The notes below the pieces were generated by a model, which was not told the DNA's origin, did not search any database, and saw nothing but the letters and a program-made list of their open reading frames with translations. From assembly GCA_037134755.1 (NCBI GenBank), contig JBAXLO010000008.1, positions 1 to 43,460 on the forward strand: a stretch of 43,460 bases of DNA, in the 5' to 3' direction. The translations under genes were made by a program, and so were the position numbers. Of this stretch, positions 15,805 to 25,446 are shown piece after piece (the first letter of the stretch is position 1; each line of letters starts with the position of its first letter). The stretch is from JBAXLO01 sp037134755 (GTDB taxonomy: Bacteria > Bacteroidota > Bacteroidia > Bacteroidales > JACABE01).

Positions 15805-16599
15805 TTACCTCACAATTATTTCTGAAATCATATTTGTTTCCGGATATTGTATTGAATTTGTTAAGTGCCATATATCACTAGTATCAGGGATATATTTTAA
15901 TTCTATAATTTTCTGGTTATTTAATATCCGTAGTGCCATTGATAAGCTTTGCTTGATTCGATTATCTTTTATTGTATTAAGATATTGTGGTGAATCAATA
16001 ATTAATTGATTGATGAACATTTTGACTGGAATTTTTTTACCACTTTCAAATGGTTTCTTAAATTTCAACCAATCACAAATATTATTATTGCACCCAAATA
16101 CTAATGTTGAACCAGCCCCTGCCTTTTGGAATGTAGCTAATCCAAGTGCCACAGCCCAATATCTGAAGCCTAAAATAAAGTCTTTTTCTATGTTAATTCC
16201 AAACTCAATTTCCCTAGGTATTTTATTTTTTAGTTCTTCTGCGGACTTATAACTAAACACATTACTTTGTTGACCAAGATACCATTTTACTAATAGTGTA
16301 AATGCCGTATCCTTTTCTTTAAAAATATTATCTGCAATAGTAAACCTAAGAATATTAAAATTTCTTAATTGTTCTTCTGTAAAATCAGTAGATACTTTTT
16401 CACCATTTATTAATTTAATGAAATTGCAATCCAATGAAAACTTAAAAACCCTATCATATGCTGTAGTATTTTCATGGCCTAACGTTATTAATTTTTTAAA
16501 TTCTTCTTTTCTATATTTATCTTTTGCTCCTGCAAGCTTACAAATAATATAGACCATTTCTGGCATGCATTCTTGCCTTAATGAGTCTGCAATAATCAT
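15805..16599 (-). CDS. DpdG-like protein
   Basis: 264 aa. It starts two bases after the RecQ-like gene and ends five bases before the DpdH-like gene, with a GGGGG ribosome site in the preceding gene's 3' end. The N-terminal ~70 residues (YIICKLAGAKDKYRKEEFKKLI...) and the C-terminal part (SLSMALRILNNQKIIELKYI) could be winged helices. No enzymatic motif is seen. Size and place between a RecQ-type helicase and the large ATPase match DpdG. By its make-up it may be a DNA-binding or adaptor subunit (inference). Confidence 0.65.
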   Translation of the reverse strand: MIIADSLRQECMPEMVYIICKLAGAKDKYRKEEFKKLITLGHENTTAYDRVFKFSLDCNFIKLINGEKVSTDFTEEQLRNFNILRFTIADNIFKEKDTAFTLLVKWYLGQQSNVFSYKSAEELKNKIPREIEFGINIEKDFILGFRYWAVALGLATFQKAGAGSTLVFGCNNNICDWLKFKKPFESGKKIPVKMFINQLIIDSPQYLNTIKDNRIKQSLSMALRILNNQKIIELKYIPDTSDIWHLTNSIQYPETNMISEIIVR

Positions 16600-16601
16600 A
16601 A

Positions 16602-19094
16602 TTATTTTCCCCCTTCAACATAAAAATTATAACTTATTTCAATGTCAGCTAAATCGCTTAAACGCTTCTCTTCCGACTTAATATATTGAGAAGATGGGCC
16701 AATATGAATTATGCGATTGGCTTGATTTTTTGCAATATATTTATTTGAAAAGTCAAAATATTTATCAGTTAGATATTCATTTTCATTATAAATAATTGCG
16801 CATACACCATTAAGCCATTTATATCCGATTTTCATAAATTCATCTAATGTTAATATCATGTATGCGTTAAATTCGTAAATGGATATAGCCTCAAGTATAT
16901 CCTCTCCTTTTGTAATATTTGGTGTAATTATAATATTTACTTTGTTTTTTATTAAATAGCTAAAACACTCTGTATATTTATCAGCCTTTATATAAACACT
17001 ATTTTGAAGTAATATTTGCTTATTTGAAATAACAATTTGTTGAAAAGGCGTATTAAAATTTATTAAATTAGTATCTAAGATATTATCTTTACTACTTTTG
17101 ATTCCAATTTTACCCTCTTTGAAAGCAATCCCGAAGGACTTGTTTCTACAGTAAGGGCAGCCACTACAAACTTCCTGTGCATATGGGAATTCATCTATAA
17201 ATATTGTTGAGAAACAGTTCTTTTTTGCGCTTTTTATCAATTTTTTTATAGACTTTATTCCTTCGCTTATCCTTGTTCTTTCATTGGCTCTAAAATTTGT
17301 AAGATATGTTGATAACTTTTCCGAATTCTCAAGTATGGATATTTGCACCAATTCAACAAGCATTTTATAGCCATTATTACTCGAAATATCAACATCTATT
17401 ATCCTAAGAAGATTGCTTTTTAGCATGAATATTATTACATCTTTATTCCAACCGGCATTTTGTTGTCCTGTAGTTTCATATTTAAGATGTTCTGGCGCAA
17501 TCTTAACATCTAACCATACTTTATTTGGGCCTTCTCCTGCCTTAGCGTTTGAATACATTGCTTTCCATCTTTTTACAATATTATCGACCGTTAATATTGA
17601 GGATTTAGTTAAGTTGTTTATAATTTCATTATCCTCAGTTTCATTAATCAACCAGTAGCAAAGGGACGTGCATCCATCCCTCCCAGCCCTTCCTATTTCT
17701 TGATAGTATCTACTCACATTTTCTGGTATATAGGAAGTTATTATTGTCCTGATGTCTTCTTTATCAACTCCCATACCAAATGCTGACGTTGCAATAATTA
17801 TATCAATTTCGTCTTTTCTCCATTGTTCAAGTATTCTCTCCCTATCGCTATTTTTGGTTTCACCGGTGAATAACTCCAAGTAGGAAAACCCTAATTCTTT
17901 TAATTTATTATAATAAGTTTTGGCAATTTCAGGTCTACTAGTGTAAACGATTAAAGGTTTTGGCGCTTGTTTAACAAGTTTAACCAGTATATCCTTCCTT
18001 TCTTCCTCATCATTACATTTATGCATATAAAATTTAGGCTCTGGTCTTAATTCATCGGCCCTGAATTCAGTCAGAAAGTCATCATCGAAAATTATTTTTA
18101 ATATTTCTGTGTCTTCCATAGTTAATGTTGCCGACAGCAATATTGTTTTTAGCCCTGACTCAGAAAGCTCTTTAATCTGATTTCGAAACGATCCTAGAAG
18201 TTGAAATTCAGGTCTAAATTTAATCCCCCAGCTAACGACCAAGTGTGCTTCATCGATAACAAGTGCACTTATTTTAGAATTTTTTGCCGATGCAAGGATT
18301 TTTTCTTTAAATTCTTTATGCATCAAAGCCTCAGGCGAAATATATAAAATTGAAAGTGTGTTGTTATCAATCCCTTCAAAAATCCTGTTTTTATTTTTTT
18401 GATCAATCCCTGAATAATATGCAGCGCAAAATGTTGAAGAGAATTCGCACTTAGCATATAATTGCTTTGTTGAGATTTCGTGATCTATTGCAAGTGCAAT
18501 AGTTGGAACAACCACAATAATTAGGCCGTCATACATGTTTGATAGCGCCGGTAGTTGCCAGGCAAGGCTTTTCCCTCCCCCAGTTGGCAAACAAGCTAGT
18601 AATGTTTCATTTTTTTTCATATTTGAAATTACATAAATTAACATCTTTTGAGATAAGGAAGTATAATTTTCATATCCTAAATATCTATATAACGTCCCAT
18701 CTCCAAATGACTTTTTTGTTCTCCTACTTTTAATATTTGAATATGAAGATCTTAAGTCATCAATATCATTAGCAATATTAACTTCTATAGTCAATTCAAT
18801 ATTATTATTGGTCGTGTCAAAAATAAAACCAAATGGCATTTTGTGCATGTAAATTTTATCGTACAATTCATTTGAGATTAAAATTCCACTTTGAAAATAT
18901 TGCATGCATTGTCTTATGTGACCGCAAAAGTCAACGATGTTATCTTCTTTTAATGATTTCAGTGCTCTTAGCACGCATCTATATTTTAGAGGCTCATTTG
19001 CATCGCTTATTAAACTATCAATTTTACCGATAGCAATATCAACGTCTAAATCATTAAATATAACTTTTTGAATTAATAGGATTGTTGGCTCCAT
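16602..19094 (-). CDS. DpdF-like RecQ-type helicase
   Basis: 830 aa. A ~150-residue N-terminal extension precedes a RecQ-type SF2 core: Walker A ACLPTGGGKSLAWQLP near residue 170, ALVIDEAHLVVSWG (RecQ has DEAH-x-x-S-x-WG), LLSATLT, IIIATSAFGMGVDKEDIR, and RYYQEIGRAGRDG (motif VI). A CSGCPYC cluster near residue 645 may bind zinc. The last ~180 residues are unique. There is no HRDC domain. A RecQ-like helicase following a SNF2 ATPase and preceding DpdG/DpdH-type genes matches dpdF. In that setting it is assumed to act in restriction. Ribosome site AGGGGTG. The neighbouring genes are 2 and 8 bases away. Confidence 0.8.
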   Translation of the reverse strand: MEPTILLIQKVIFNDLDVDIAIGKIDSLISDANEPLKYRCVLRALKSLKEDNIVDFCGHIRQCMQYFQSGILISNELYDKIYMHKMPFGFIFDTTNNNIELTIEVNIANDIDDLRSSYSNIKSRRTKKSFGDGTLYRYLGYENYTSLSQKMLIYVISNMKKNETLLACLPTGGGKSLAWQLPALSNMYDGLIIVVVPTIALAIDHEISTKQLYAKCEFSSTFCAAYYSGIDQKNKNRIFEGIDNNTLSILYISPEALMHKEFKEKILASAKNSKISALVIDEAHLVVSWGIKFRPEFQLLGSFRNQIKELSESGLKTILLSATLTMEDTEILKIIFDDDFLTEFRADELRPEPKFYMHKCNDEEERKDILVKLVKQAPKPLIVYTSRPEIAKTYYNKLKELGFSYLELFTGETKNSDRERILEQWRKDEIDIIIATSAFGMGVDKEDIRTIITSYIPENVSRYYQEIGRAGRDGCTSLCYWLINETEDNEIINNLTKSSILTVDNIVKRWKAMYSNAKAGEGPNKVWLDVKIAPEHLKYETTGQQNAGWNKDVIIFMLKSNLLRIIDVDISSNNGYKMLVELVQISILENSEKLSTYLTNFRANERTRISEGIKSIKKLIKSAKKNCFSTIFIDEFPYAQEVCSGCPYCRNKSFGIAFKEGKIGIKSSKDNILDTNLINFNTPFQQIVISNKQILLQNSVYIKADKYTECFSYLIKNKVNIIITPNITKGEDILEAISIYEFNAYMILTLDEFMKIGYKWLNGVCAIIYNENEYLTDKYFDFSNKYIAKNQANRIIHIGPSSQYIKSEEKRLSDLADIEISYNFYVEGGK

Positions 19095-19102
19095 CTAATC
19101 AC

Positions 19103-22100
19103 TCACCCCTTTTTAAAAACAGTAAATGCAATAGAATCTAATTCTATTATTGGGTTTGTTAATCCATAAATCAGTGCTTCTATAATGTCTTGAGTTAAGC
19201 AATATGTATTAATATCATTTATCCCATAGAATATCTCTCTTGCTTTCTTTGAGTTGAATTGGTTGTCAAGTTCTTCTCTCGCTCTTGTTATATCAGTAAA
19301 AATTTTAGCTTGCTCCGCTGCAATACCTTTGCCGGTTTTGTATGCAGCTTTCACATACTTTTCCCAATTCACCTTTGGATATTTATTTTTAAATGCATTA
19401 ATCATTCCATTTTCTCGTTTTCCGAGATGCATTGGTCTTTTATGCGTTACTTCTTCTAGTTGCCTCAGAATGTTGTATTCACTTATTGAATCCCACTTAA
19501 TATTCAATGGCGCGGTGTTAATTACCTGCTTGTTATAAATAAATCTGCTAATCAATGTATAAATCTCTAAAGGATATCCCTTTTCAATTAGTTTTATTGG
19601 ATTATAGTTTATATTCCAGGTTGTTATTAATCCAATCCATTCAATTTCGCAATTTGAATATAAAAATGCGCAACATCTTCCTTTATAACATTCTTCTGCA
19701 TTTCTTGTGATGCTATCAAAGAATGGATTAAAAGGTGCAAAAAAACCTAAATTTTCATGTTTTATAGCCGCAGCCCTTGAAAACGTACCCCAAATATCAT
19801 TTTTGTATCTCGCTCGGCTAATCAGCTCATCCATTCTAGGAGGGAAGTATAAAGAATTGAACATGCTACGCGCATTTAATTGTGTTGTGTCAACTTTTAT
19901 TATTTTATATCCATCTTTATATGCATTTGTAACTGTAACGTTCTCGAATCCTGCCATAGATGGCCATATCAACATTGTATCCATCAATCTTTTTCCATCG
20001 TTCTCGGTAAATTTGATTATTAGCTCATTTAACTTTTTTTGTAAAAACGGATCAAGTTGTCTTGCCAAATCAAAGTATCTTTCTCTTTCAACTTCCGATT
20101 TCATTTTATTGTAGAATTCCTTAACATTCCCAAGTAATTTACCTAATCCAAATTTTGCATCGCTAATAAATGAGTTAGTAATTAAATCATTTAATTCTTC
20201 AAATATTATCTCCATTCCACATAATGATTCATCAAACATATTAAGTCCATTGCTATAGATGCTAAACAAATCATTTTCGATTGTATTCTCGGTAAAAAAT
20301 ACAATTGATATAACATCTTTTCCTAGTTCTCTTCCTATCCTATCAAGCCTTCCAATTCTTTGTTCAATTAATGCTGGAGACCATGGTAAGTCAAAATGTA
20401 TTATATAATCTGCAATCTGAAAGTTACGACCTTCACCCCCTGATTCATCACAAATAATAAATCTACAAAGATCATCGTTTTGAAATATTGTTGCCGATTC
20501 TTGCATTGCTTCTCTTGTTTTATTCGAATGAAATGAAGATGTCGAGTTTGTGCCAAAAAAAGATTCGAAACATTCTTCAAGTTTCAGCGCTGTTTCTGTA
20601 AAAGTTGTAAAAATAATATATTTTTTATTCTTTTCCAAATCCTCCTGGTCAATAAAGTCAATAACATTTGCAAATCTACTGTAGAATGATTCTATTTCAT
20701 CAGATACATCTTTAATATTACTTATCTCTTGATTTGTTGCCCTTTTCCACTTTATATTTAACAACTTTATATTTTCAAGATAATCATTTTCGTTATCCAA
20801 TAATTCAGACTTTATATTGCTTCTTTCTTTTAGCACCACTTCCAACGCATAAGGTGAGCTAAAGAATGCGCTAAGTATTTTTTTTGCATACTCGAATAAT
20901 TCGTGTTTTGGTTCTAAGTGTGATGAGAAAATATAATCTACATAATCAAGAACTTTTGACGAACAATTTTCTTCATTGAAATCTACATCAGCGCCCCTCA
21001 TTTGATATGGTTTCATAATTAATTTTCTTGTAGTATTTTCATTTTCGATTTCAGTTCTTCTGTGCCTAATAATGTTTTTCTCTAATTGATAAAACTCTGC
21101 AATATATGCAAGGGATAGCCTAGCATATTTTATACCTTTATCATCAGAATCCCCATCGATGTTCATAATTAGTACTGAAAGCTTTTCATCACATATCTCT
21201 TGATTGATTTTTCTAAGCTTATTAATAAAGTCGCCTGATAAATTATATTCATTATAATCAGAAAGGTCTTTCATCATGTCATATACAAGATCCCTTATCT
21301 TGCGTTGCTTTTCCATTAAGTTAGTAAATTGAGTCAAATTGATAGTATCGAAACGTTTGGGATTCAATATTTTAAGTAATCTATAATATTCATCTTCGCG
21401 TTGTAAGATTGGTGTGGCACTAAGAAGAAGAAGCTCTTTTACATCGCCGGAAAAATTGTAAACTGAAGTATAAAGATTATTATTGTTAAGTAATTTATGA
21501 GTTTCATCTACAACACACATGTCCCAATTAGCAAGTCTTTTTATTGTTTTTTCATTTTTTACAAAATCGCTTGTTGAAACTATAAGGAGTTTAGGCTCGC
21601 TTATTTCATCCACTCCCCATATTGGTATATTGAACCAGAATTTAAAAGAAAGCTCTGTTTGCCACTGATAAATAAGAGTGTCAGGAATAATAAATATAAC
21701 TTTAGTCTTAGGTGACTTATCTATTTTACATTTAACAATTGAACATGCTTCGATAGTTTTTCCAAGTCCTACTTCATCAGCAAGCATTAATCTGCAAGGA
21801 TTTTCTGATAAAGCTCTAATAATTGTATCTATTTGATGTGAAAATAAATGTACTCTTGTCCCAAGGAGGTTCTTGAATCCATATGGCGCATTATCAATCA
21901 TATTCAATGATTCACTAACAATTCTGCGATTTAAATACCATCTTGGGTTTTGCAATTCATAATTTAGCATTTGATATATTGGGTTAAAATTAGACCTGTT
22001 TAGAGAAGCTAGGATTTCTGTCTCGCATACAATCCCAGTTCTTGTTTCTCCATCTTTCATAAATTCAATATAATAATCATAGTATTCATAATCTGAGCTA

Positions 22101-22375
22101 GGTTTCCTGGAAGTTGTTATTATTTTAACCTTAAAACCCTTATAATTAATAATTGTATTGTCTAAAATGCAGCTTCTTTGAAGTTTATTTGCTTTGTAAA
22201 TCACTCTGTTTGGAAGAAATTTGAAGAAATCTCTTAATCTAAAAAGATCATGGAAAACTACTGTAATTTTATCATTAACTAAATCAGCAAATTCTATTTG
22301 GCCTAATATAAAATCTCTTGGGTTTTGTGGATCTTCGTCATAAGCGCACCTTACATACATTCCCTTTTTTAACAT
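19103..22375 (-). CDS. DpdE-like SNF2-family helicase
   Basis: 1090 aa. Residues 1-180 are an unassigned N-terminal region. The SNF2 core follows: LADEVGLGKTIEA (Walker A, ~199-211), MCVVDETHKL (DETH in place of DEAH), LLLLSATPIL, and, after an insertion, IICDESGGEGRNFQIADYII and LIEQRIGRLDRIGR (motif VI). The long C-terminus lacks other recognisable domains. The type resembles RapA/DrmD-like SNF2 proteins. Because RecQ-, DpdG- and DpdH-like genes follow in order, the best match is DpdE. Ribosome site AGAGG nine bases before ATG. It begins 31 bases after the Hsp70 gene. Confidence 0.8.
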   Translation of the reverse strand: MLKKGMYVRCAYDEDPQNPRDFILGQIEFADLVNDKITVVFHDLFRLRDFFKFLPNRVIYKANKLQRSCILDNTIINYKGFKVKIITTSRKPSSDYEYYDYYIEFMKDGETRTGIVCETEILASLNRSNFNPIYQMLNYELQNPRWYLNRRIVSESLNMIDNAPYGFKNLLGTRVHLFSHQIDTIIRALSENPCRLMLADEVGLGKTIEACSIVKCKIDKSPKTKVIFIIPDTLIYQWQTELSFKFWFNIPIWGVDEISEPKLLIVSTSDFVKNEKTIKRLANWDMCVVDETHKLLNNNNLYTSVYNFSGDVKELLLLSATPILQREDEYYRLLKILNPKRFDTINLTQFTNLMEKQRKIRDLVYDMMKDLSDYNEYNLSGDFINKLRKINQEICDEKLSVLIMNIDGDSDDKGIKYARLSLAYIAEFYQLEKNIIRHRRTEIENENTTRKLIMKPYQMRGADVDFNEENCSSKVLDYVDYIFSSHLEPKHELFEYAKKILSAFFSSPYALEVVLKERSNIKSELLDNENDYLENIKLLNIKWKRATNQEISNIKDVSDEIESFYSRFANVIDFIDQEDLEKNKKYIIFTTFTETALKLEECFESFFGTNSTSSFHSNKTREAMQESATIFQNDDLCRFIICDESGGEGRNFQIADYIIHFDLPWSPALIEQRIGRLDRIGRELGKDVISIVFFTENTIENDLFSIYSNGLNMFDESLCGMEIIFEELNDLITNSFISDAKFGLGKLLGNVKEFYNKMKSEVERERYFDLARQLDPFLQKKLNELIIKFTENDGKRLMDTMLIWPSMAGFENVTVTNAYKDGYKIIKVDTTQLNARSMFNSLYFPPRMDELISRARYKNDIWGTFSRAAAIKHENLGFFAPFNPFFDSITRNAEECYKGRCCAFLYSNCEIEWIGLITTWNINYNPIKLIEKGYPLEIYTLISRFIYNKQVINTAPLNIKWDSISEYNILRQLEEVTHKRPMHLGKRENGMINAFKNKYPKVNWEKYVKAAYKTGKGIAAEQAKIFTDITRAREELDNQFNSKKAREIFYGINDINTYCLTQDIIEALIYGLTNPIIELDSIAFTVFKKG

Positions 22376-22406
22376 ATTGCTTAACCTCTTTCGGCGTGGT
22401 AAATAG

Positions 22407-24056
22407 CTACTTACTTATATCTTTCTTCCCCTTTAGGTTCTCAACTAACTCATTCAATTCTGCCTCCGATAATGAAAATCTCTTTGTCGGTTCAAATTCT
22501 ACTGATTCCATTGTATTTGTGTGCATAGCTCCTATTTGGTATAAACCCGCGTCGTTTATATCCATACTAAGCATTATTTGATCATTTGTGTAGTAAAGTG
22601 GCAGAAAAAATGAAAATTGGCATATTTCTTTTTTCTCCACTTTTTCTTTTTCAATTATCTCATTAAAGCAGAGATCAATTCTGTCGTTTAATGCATGTCC
22701 AACTTTAATTGCAAATTCTTTCTTTTCCAAAAATGGATATTCCGTCCCCTTTGGTATAAAAACGCTTGATTTACCAGCATGATATATTTCAATATCCCTT
22801 GAAACAATGCTATTACACTTATTTTGAGCAAAGGGGGGTATAATAGTCCCATTTTTAAGTGCAGCTTGTATTGCTGCACCTTTTGCAACTGCCTTATTGA
22901 AATCATCTGAATGTATAATTTTTTCTTTTGTGATGCCACCGATACTTGAAAATACATTAAATATTAATTCCCTTACATATGGAATTTGAGAACTACCTCC
23001 TATTAATATTACTTGTGAGATAGGCAAGCGTTTTTTGCTAATTCCCTTTAAAACATCTGCAATCCTTGTTTTTATGCTTAGCTTGCTATCCCCCAATACT
23101 TCCTCTTCAAAATCTTCCCTAGTAACGATTATTGGTTTATAAATGCCTTCAAAAGATATTTTTACGCTTTTCTCAGTTGAGAGTTTGATTTTTGCTTGCT
23201 CAATATTTCTCTTAAGTCTAAATATATATTGCTTAACATCAATACTCACATCTTCAGAAAATTTTAATATTTTATGATCTAAATAATTTATATAATAATT
23301 TTCAAAAGCGATTTTTACTTCTTGAATAAATTTATCATTTACATATTCATTGGCTATATTCTGGAGAACTAAATCAGTAAAAATAAAATCTATAATATTT
23401 CCTCCCAATTCAGGATCTCCACCAATTTCAAGAACTTCAGGTGTAATTGCGCCATTTGCATAACATACCTTTATTAATGATAGGTCTAACGTCCCCCCTC
23501 CGAAATCAAACACAAGAATATTTTTATGCGCATCAGATGAGAACCATTCTATGCCCTTTTTTACATACTGATCAAAAAGGTGGTACATGATAGCAGCTGT
23601 TGGTTCTTCAATTAAGCCTTCAATTCTCATCCCTGCTGCAATTCCTGCTTGCATTGTAGCGTCTTTCTGCGTTTGGTCAAAAAATGCTGGAACAGTTATT
23701 AAGGCAGATTTTATCTGATTATTGTGCAATTTATTGAAGTGCCTAAGAAGGTAAGCAGAAATCTCTTGAGGTGATTTGTTAATTATATTTCCGTTTATTA
23801 TAATAGGTATTTCAGTTGTTTTCCCAAGACGAATTTTAACAAGTTCAACAGTACTGTCGGGATAAATATATAATTTGTTTTCGGCAAGACTCCCAACTTT
23901 ATAATTATTTTCGTCCTCGAAATACACTATTGACGGGAAGCTTTCATTGCCTTCATCATCATTGAGACATTTTACTTCGAAGCTCCCGTCAAGCTTTTCT
24001 TCTACTTTTGCAACAAGACAATTGGATGTTCCTAAATCAAGTCCGTAGCTTATCAT
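22407..24056 (-). CDS. Hsp70-family (DnaK-like) chaperone with short C-terminus
   Basis: 549 aa, against about 610-640 for housekeeping DnaK. All actin-fold ATPase motifs are present: GLDLGTSNCLVA (phosphate 1), GLIEEPTAAIMYH (connect 1), LVFDFGGGTLDLSLI (phosphate 2) and VILIGGSSQIPYVREL (adenosine). After residue ~410 a divergent substrate-binding beta domain can be traced, and the helical lid is short or missing, ending in a charged helix (LSEAELNELVENLKGKKD). It lies 14 bases after a coiled-coil gene that might be its cofactor. It is embedded in the defence operon, not beside grpE/dnaJ. A role in assembling or releasing the neighbouring helicase/nuclease complex is inference. Confidence 0.9.
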   Translation of the reverse strand: MISYGLDLGTSNCLVAKVEEKLDGSFEVKCLNDDEGNESFPSIVYFEDENNYKVGSLAENKLYIYPDSTVELVKIRLGKTTEIPIIINGNIINKSPQEISAYLLRHFNKLHNNQIKSALITVPAFFDQTQKDATMQAGIAAGMRIEGLIEEPTAAIMYHLFDQYVKKGIEWFSSDAHKNILVFDFGGGTLDLSLIKVCYANGAITPEVLEIGGDPELGGNIIDFIFTDLVLQNIANEYVNDKFIQEVKIAFENYYINYLDHKILKFSEDVSIDVKQYIFRLKRNIEQAKIKLSTEKSVKISFEGIYKPIIVTREDFEEEVLGDSKLSIKTRIADVLKGISKKRLPISQVILIGGSSQIPYVRELIFNVFSSIGGITKEKIIHSDDFNKAVAKGAAIQAALKNGTIIPPFAQNKCNSIVSRDIEIYHAGKSSVFIPKGTEYPFLEKKEFAIKVGHALNDRIDLCFNEIIEKEKVEKKEICQFSFFLPLYYTNDQIMLSMDINDAGLYQIGAMHTNTMESVEFEPTKRFSLSEAELNELVENLKGKKDISK

Positions 24057-24070
24057 AAGTATCCTCCGGT

Positions 24071-24784
24071 CTAAAGTGATATTTGTTCTGGTTCCGGTTC
24101 TGGTTCTTTTTCAATTTGGGCTTCCATATTTTTAGATTTTTTATACTTTGTTGTCTTTTCTTTAATTATTACTTTATCCTTATTTTCAATATGTAATATT
24201 ATTTTAGTATTTGGCTTTATACCCTCTTCTGGCCATAATCCTAAGCCAGTAATTTCTTCAGTAATCTCAGAAATACTTGAAATTATGTTATTGATTGTAT
24301 CAATCATAACACTTGTATCATCTCCGTTATTTATTTGCTCTCCTAAAGCGCTTGATGTATTGGCACTAGAAACTAGCCTATCTCTTACTATTTGTAGTTT
24401 CTTTCTAGTTTCATTTATAGTAGATTTCTTAATCTTTTCTTTCTCATTATTAGCATCGTCAATTAAGCCCTGTGCTCGACTGATTGATGATTTTAACTTT
24501 TCATTTTCTTCTATTAAAAGTCTATGTTCCAAATACCTCCTACCAATTGCGTCGAATTTAATATTTTCTTTTATCAATTCCAATGCTGTTTTTAAAGCAC
24601 TATTAATTGAATCACTCCTTGCAGATATTTTTTCTTTGTTTAAAACAGTTTCTAAATAGTTTGAGGTAGCATATTTTTCGTTTAATTCGTAGAGAAAAGT
24701 GAAAATTTCATTCAGATACGAATTGCTTTCTCTTCCATCGCTTTGCTTGATAAATTCTTCCATTAATAAATCTTTAATATTCAT
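24071..24784 (-). CDS. Coiled-coil protein upstream of Hsp70 (possible GrpE-like cofactor)
   Basis: 237 aa. Residues ~75-130 are a strong coiled coil (LEHRLLIEENEKLKSSISRAQGLIDDANNEKEKIKK). A helical bundle, a short beta-rich piece after GLGLWPEEGIKPNTKIILHIENK, and an acidic tail of EP repeats follow. The coiled coil, helix bundle and small C-terminal beta piece recall the order of domains in GrpE. Placement directly before an Hsp70 gene supports a nucleotide-exchange or adaptor role. Sequence similarity to GrpE is too weak for me to call it. A plain structural coiled coil is the alternative. Confidence 0.6.
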   Translation of the reverse strand: MNIKDLLMEEFIKQSDGRESNSYLNEIFTFLYELNEKYATSNYLETVLNKEKISARSDSINSALKTALELIKENIKFDAIGRRYLEHRLLIEENEKLKSSISRAQGLIDDANNEKEKIKKSTINETRKKLQIVRDRLVSSANTSSALGEQINNGDDTSVMIDTINNIISSISEITEEITGLGLWPEEGIKPNTKIILHIENKDKVIIKEKTTKYKKSKNMEAQIEKEPEPEPEQISL

Positions 24785-24799
24785 AATTAATCTTCCTCC

Positions 24800-25444
24800 T
24801 TATAACCAATGCATACCCGAAATCCAATAACGTGAACTATTTCCCTGAAATTTATGCCTATATAAAATAAAATATAGCTCTTTATCTTTTCTATTTAGTA
24901 AATCTAAATATTTTTTTCTTTTATTTTCAAACTCACTATTTTTTATTATCCAATTCCAATAATGAACCCATCGATAATCTTTATTTAGAAATTCTTTTGC
25001 TTCTTTAAGACAAGTTATATTCGCTTTTATTCGATACTTATTTATTTGCCCACCTTTTGATTCAGTTTTTTTATCTATTGAGATATCTTCAACTTCATTA
25101 ACTTTTACAATTGCATATCTTTCTTTAGTATTTACAAAAAACTTATCTCCATTTAGCACTTTAGCTTCAAGTATCTTTTTTAGTAAATCTATACTATTAT
25201 TAGCAAGCTTTACTTTGAAAGCCTCATACATTTCGTTTCCATATTTTGATTCTTTGATCCTGATTTCATCTACAAATGTTGTGAACCCAATATCCCACAT
25301 AACTTCTCCATTAGTAGAAACTATTTGATCTCTCACTAAATCAAAAGATAGAATGTTTTTACTTTTAACATCATAGGCAACGACAGAGAACTCATCTGTG
25401 TTAGGGAATGTTTCAGTAATGGCAAGGGTTATCAGTTCATACAA
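24800..25444 (-). CDS. Hypothetical protein
   Basis: 214 aa. Beta-rich N-terminal half (LITLAITETFPNTDEFSVVAYDV...), possibly an OB-like fold. The C-terminal half is basic and ends in ELYFILYRHKFQGNSSRYWISGMHWL, a tail that recalls the closing strands of some nucleic-acid-binding modules in defence proteins. No catalytic motif is seen. It is spaced 2 bases from the AddB-like gene and 15 bases from the next, so it is probably a subunit or accessory of the same complex. Confidence 0.6.
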   Translation of the reverse strand: MYELITLAITETFPNTDEFSVVAYDVKSKNILSFDLVRDQIVSTNGEVMWDIGFTTFVDEIRIKESKYGNEMYEAFKVKLANNSIDLLKKILEAKVLNGDKFFVNTKERYAIVKVNEVEDISIDKKTESKGGQINKYRIKANITCLKEAKEFLNKDYRWVHYWNWIIKNSEFENKRKKYLDLLNRKDKELYFILYRHKFQGNSSRYWISGMHWL

Positions 25445-25446
25445 AA

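Noticed and set aside
15799..15871. Upstream extension of the DpdH-like gene to 15871
   Set aside because: It would overlap the DpdG-like gene by 67 bases, while the ATG at 15799 has a properly spaced GAGG.
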